From positions 248,001-312,000 of the forward strand of contig NZ_JAOQJS010000005.1 in the NCBI RefSeq assembly GCF_025567345.1: a stretch of DNA of 64,000 nucleotides, written 5' to 3'. Each line of letters starts with the position of its first letter. Within the stretch, counting starts at the first letter, position 1. The notes under the pieces are model-generated. The model worked only from the letters and a program-made list of their open reading frames with translations, had not been told where the DNA came from and did no database searches. Source of the stretch: Coprococcus ammoniilyticus (lineage in GTDB: Bacteria > Bacillota > Clostridia > Lachnospirales > Lachnospiraceae). Positions 62,752 to 64,000 of the stretch are shown here, piece by piece. Position numbers and translations under genes: made by a program.

Positions 62752-63823
62752 CTGCCATTACCTCCGCAAGCTGTGCTTCTACCAGCTTCTGTGTCTGCTC
62801 ATCTCCTATGTGGCGATATAACATCTCGAATTTGCCGCGGGTCATGATATCCTCCGCAGTCTCCTTGTCGATGCCTCTTGATTCAAAATAAAATAATGTC
62901 TCCTCATCCAGTTCGCCGATCGTTGCACCGTGAGAACCTTCTACATCCTCCTCTGCACAGAGAATGATCGGGATTGTCTTATTGATCACATCATCACCAA
63001 GCAGGAGTACATTTTCTGTCTCTGCGCCTGTGGATTCGGATGCGCCGTTCTTGAAATCGATCGTTCCACGAAATACTTTCTCTGCTGCATCCTTTAAGGT
63101 TCCATCTACCTGGATCTCACAATTCGTCTTCTTACCGAAGTGATTTATGATCAGGTTCACATCAATCTTCTGTGTCTTCTGTCCAAGGTAGCCGATCTCG
63201 ACCTGTGTATCTGCTCCTGTACCCTTAAGATCTGTACGGATTCCGTTATAGAGATCACCTTTTCCGATAAAGATCTGAAGGATATCGAACTTTGCATTTT
63301 CATCGCAGACACAACCGATATCATTTAACAGAGTCTGTTCTTCATCCTGCATAAATACCTGTACCAGACGAACACGGCTGTCTTTCTTTGCCTGTATCAT
63401 CGTACGATATGCCAGTGAACCTGCCTGCGCACTTTTCTTTGTAAATGTCTCAATTATGGTTGTATCCGTACCTTCTTCTGCCGTCAGATAACATGCACCT
63501 GCCGCAGATGTTGCTGTCGTTCCATCAACAGCCAGACGGATTGTTGCCTTCGCGTCTTTGTCCGAAGCAGTCAGAACTGTTTTTTCTGTCTGCGCATCTG
63601 CAAAGATCGGATCAGCCTCTCTTCCTGCTCCACTCTCAACTGTGACAAATTCTGCCGCATCCCCGGATATCAGGCTGTTTGTCTCTTTATCTTCAAATGT
63701 TTCCTCTACCGTCACCTTACATGGTGCTATCTCCGGATTCCATGAAACCTTTGTATCATTCATATGAAGCCAGTACCATGTTTTGGATGGAAGTTTATTA
63801 ATATTGATCGTATTCTTGTCCAT
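62732..63823 (-). CDS. sufD: Fe-S assembly scaffold SufD
   Basis: 363 residues, SufB/SufD-type beta-helix protein. The C-terminal core (DLKGTGADTQVEIGYLGQKT...EDVEGSHGATIGELDEETLFY) matches SufD. It forms the SufBC2D scaffold with SufB and SufC. Start ATG 63823, with AGGAGG ten bases upstream. Order B-D-S-U is the usual Firmicute layout. Confidence 0.92.
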   Translation of the reverse strand: MDKNTININKLPSKTWYWLHMNDTKVSWNPEIAPCKVTVEETFEDKETNSLISGDAAEFVTVESGAGREADPIFADAQTEKTVLTASDKDAKATIRLAVDGTTATSAAGACYLTAEEGTDTTIIETFTKKSAQAGSLAYRTMIQAKKDSRVRLVQVFMQDEEQTLLNDIGCVCDENAKFDILQIFIGKGDLYNGIRTDLKGTGADTQVEIGYLGQKTQKIDVNLIINHFGKKTNCEIQVDGTLKDAAEKVFRGTIDFKNGASESTGAETENVLLLGDDVINKTIPIILCAEEDVEGSHGATIGELDEETLFYFESRGIDKETAEDIMTRGKFEMLYRHIGDEQTQKLVEAQLAEVMADDREEL

Positions 63824-63836
63824 TGCTCATTTCCTC

Positions 63837-64000
63837 CTAACCTATACTGCCCTTCATTTCCAGACGAATCAGATTGTTCATTTCCAAAGCATATTCCAGC
63901 GGAAGCTCCTTTGATACGTTGTCCGCAAATCCACTGACGATACAAGCTCTGGCATCTTCCTCACTCATACCACGGGACATCAGATAGAATACCGCATCAT
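63837..64000 (-). CDS. sufB: Fe-S assembly scaffold SufB (3' part)
   Basis: Only the last 53 codons are in the window; the gene runs off the right end. FYLMSRGMSEEDARACIVSG and ELPLEYALEMNNLIRLEMKG match the SufB C-terminus. The stop is TAG at 63839-63837, 13 bases before sufD. sufC is probably further upstream. Confidence 0.9.
   Translation of the reverse strand, partial: DAVFYLMSRGMSEEDARACIVSGFADNVSKELPLEYALEMNNLIRLEMKGSIG

Overview
The window looks like chromosome of a low-to-moderate GC Gram-positive anaerobe, most likely a gut Lachnospiraceae (Clostridia). This rests on the gene set: a SUF operon with SufU, a bifurcating NfnAB-type pair, a PcsB/EnvC-type M23 hydrolase next to ftsEX, an MsmK-type sugar ATPase, two YitT proteins, PSD/PSS lipid genes and strong AGGAGG ribosome sites. 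The genus cannot be fixed from the sequence alone. No rRNA, tRNA or CRISPR array was seen.

Layout. 1-10.4 kb is core or near-core: an NSS-type sodium symporter, a phosphatidylethanolamine pathway (pssA, psd) with a flippase-like protein, an ECF sigma/anti-sigma pair, a MATE pump, a HIRAN protein, a secreted transglutaminase-like protein and a C_GCAxxG_C_C protein. About 10.6-30.1 kb is an AT-rich accessory island. It is bounded by a 12-bp direct repeat, one copy of which is the 3' end of guaA (last three codons plus stop). The other copy is followed by what looks like guaA's original terminator, now about 19.5 kb away. The island holds one long, tightly packed minus-strand defence operon: xre, hsdM (frameshifted at an A8 tract), hsdS, hsdR, a DUF3800-like gene, a HEPN-like gene, an unknown three-gene set with a small P-loop ATPase, a Gabija-like gajA-gajB pair and a further unknown gene. 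An IS481/IS3-superfamily insertion sequence follows, then a two-component system with an ABC transporter.

30.1-49.4 kb is core: guaA with a structured leader, a tail-processing protease, an M23 hydrolase with ftsX-ftsE, a CdaR-type regulator, msmK, YitT, a LytR_C protein, an SDR enzyme, a metal permease with a Fur-family regulator and an operator, gdhA, an HD hydrolase and nfnAB. 49.5-57.1 kb mixes a YolD/Y-family polymerase pair, an Rpn-type nuclease and an agr-like GHKL kinase/LytTR regulator pair. Upstream of that pair lies a hitherto uncalled 20-residue Trp-rich peptide gene with LytTR-like direct repeats in its promoter. A decayed TetR gene and an anion permease follow. 57.3-64 kb carries a second YitT, a polar amino acid ABC transporter with an apparently circularly permuted binding protein, and the sufB-D-S-U operon, cut by the window end.

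The most interesting parts are the composite defence operon and its uncharacterised members, the slippery A8 tract in hsdM, and the LytTR-linked micro-peptide. Two long palindromic elements between convergent genes, the guaA leader RNA and the permuted binding protein are also worth a look. All functions are read from sequence motifs; no search was run.
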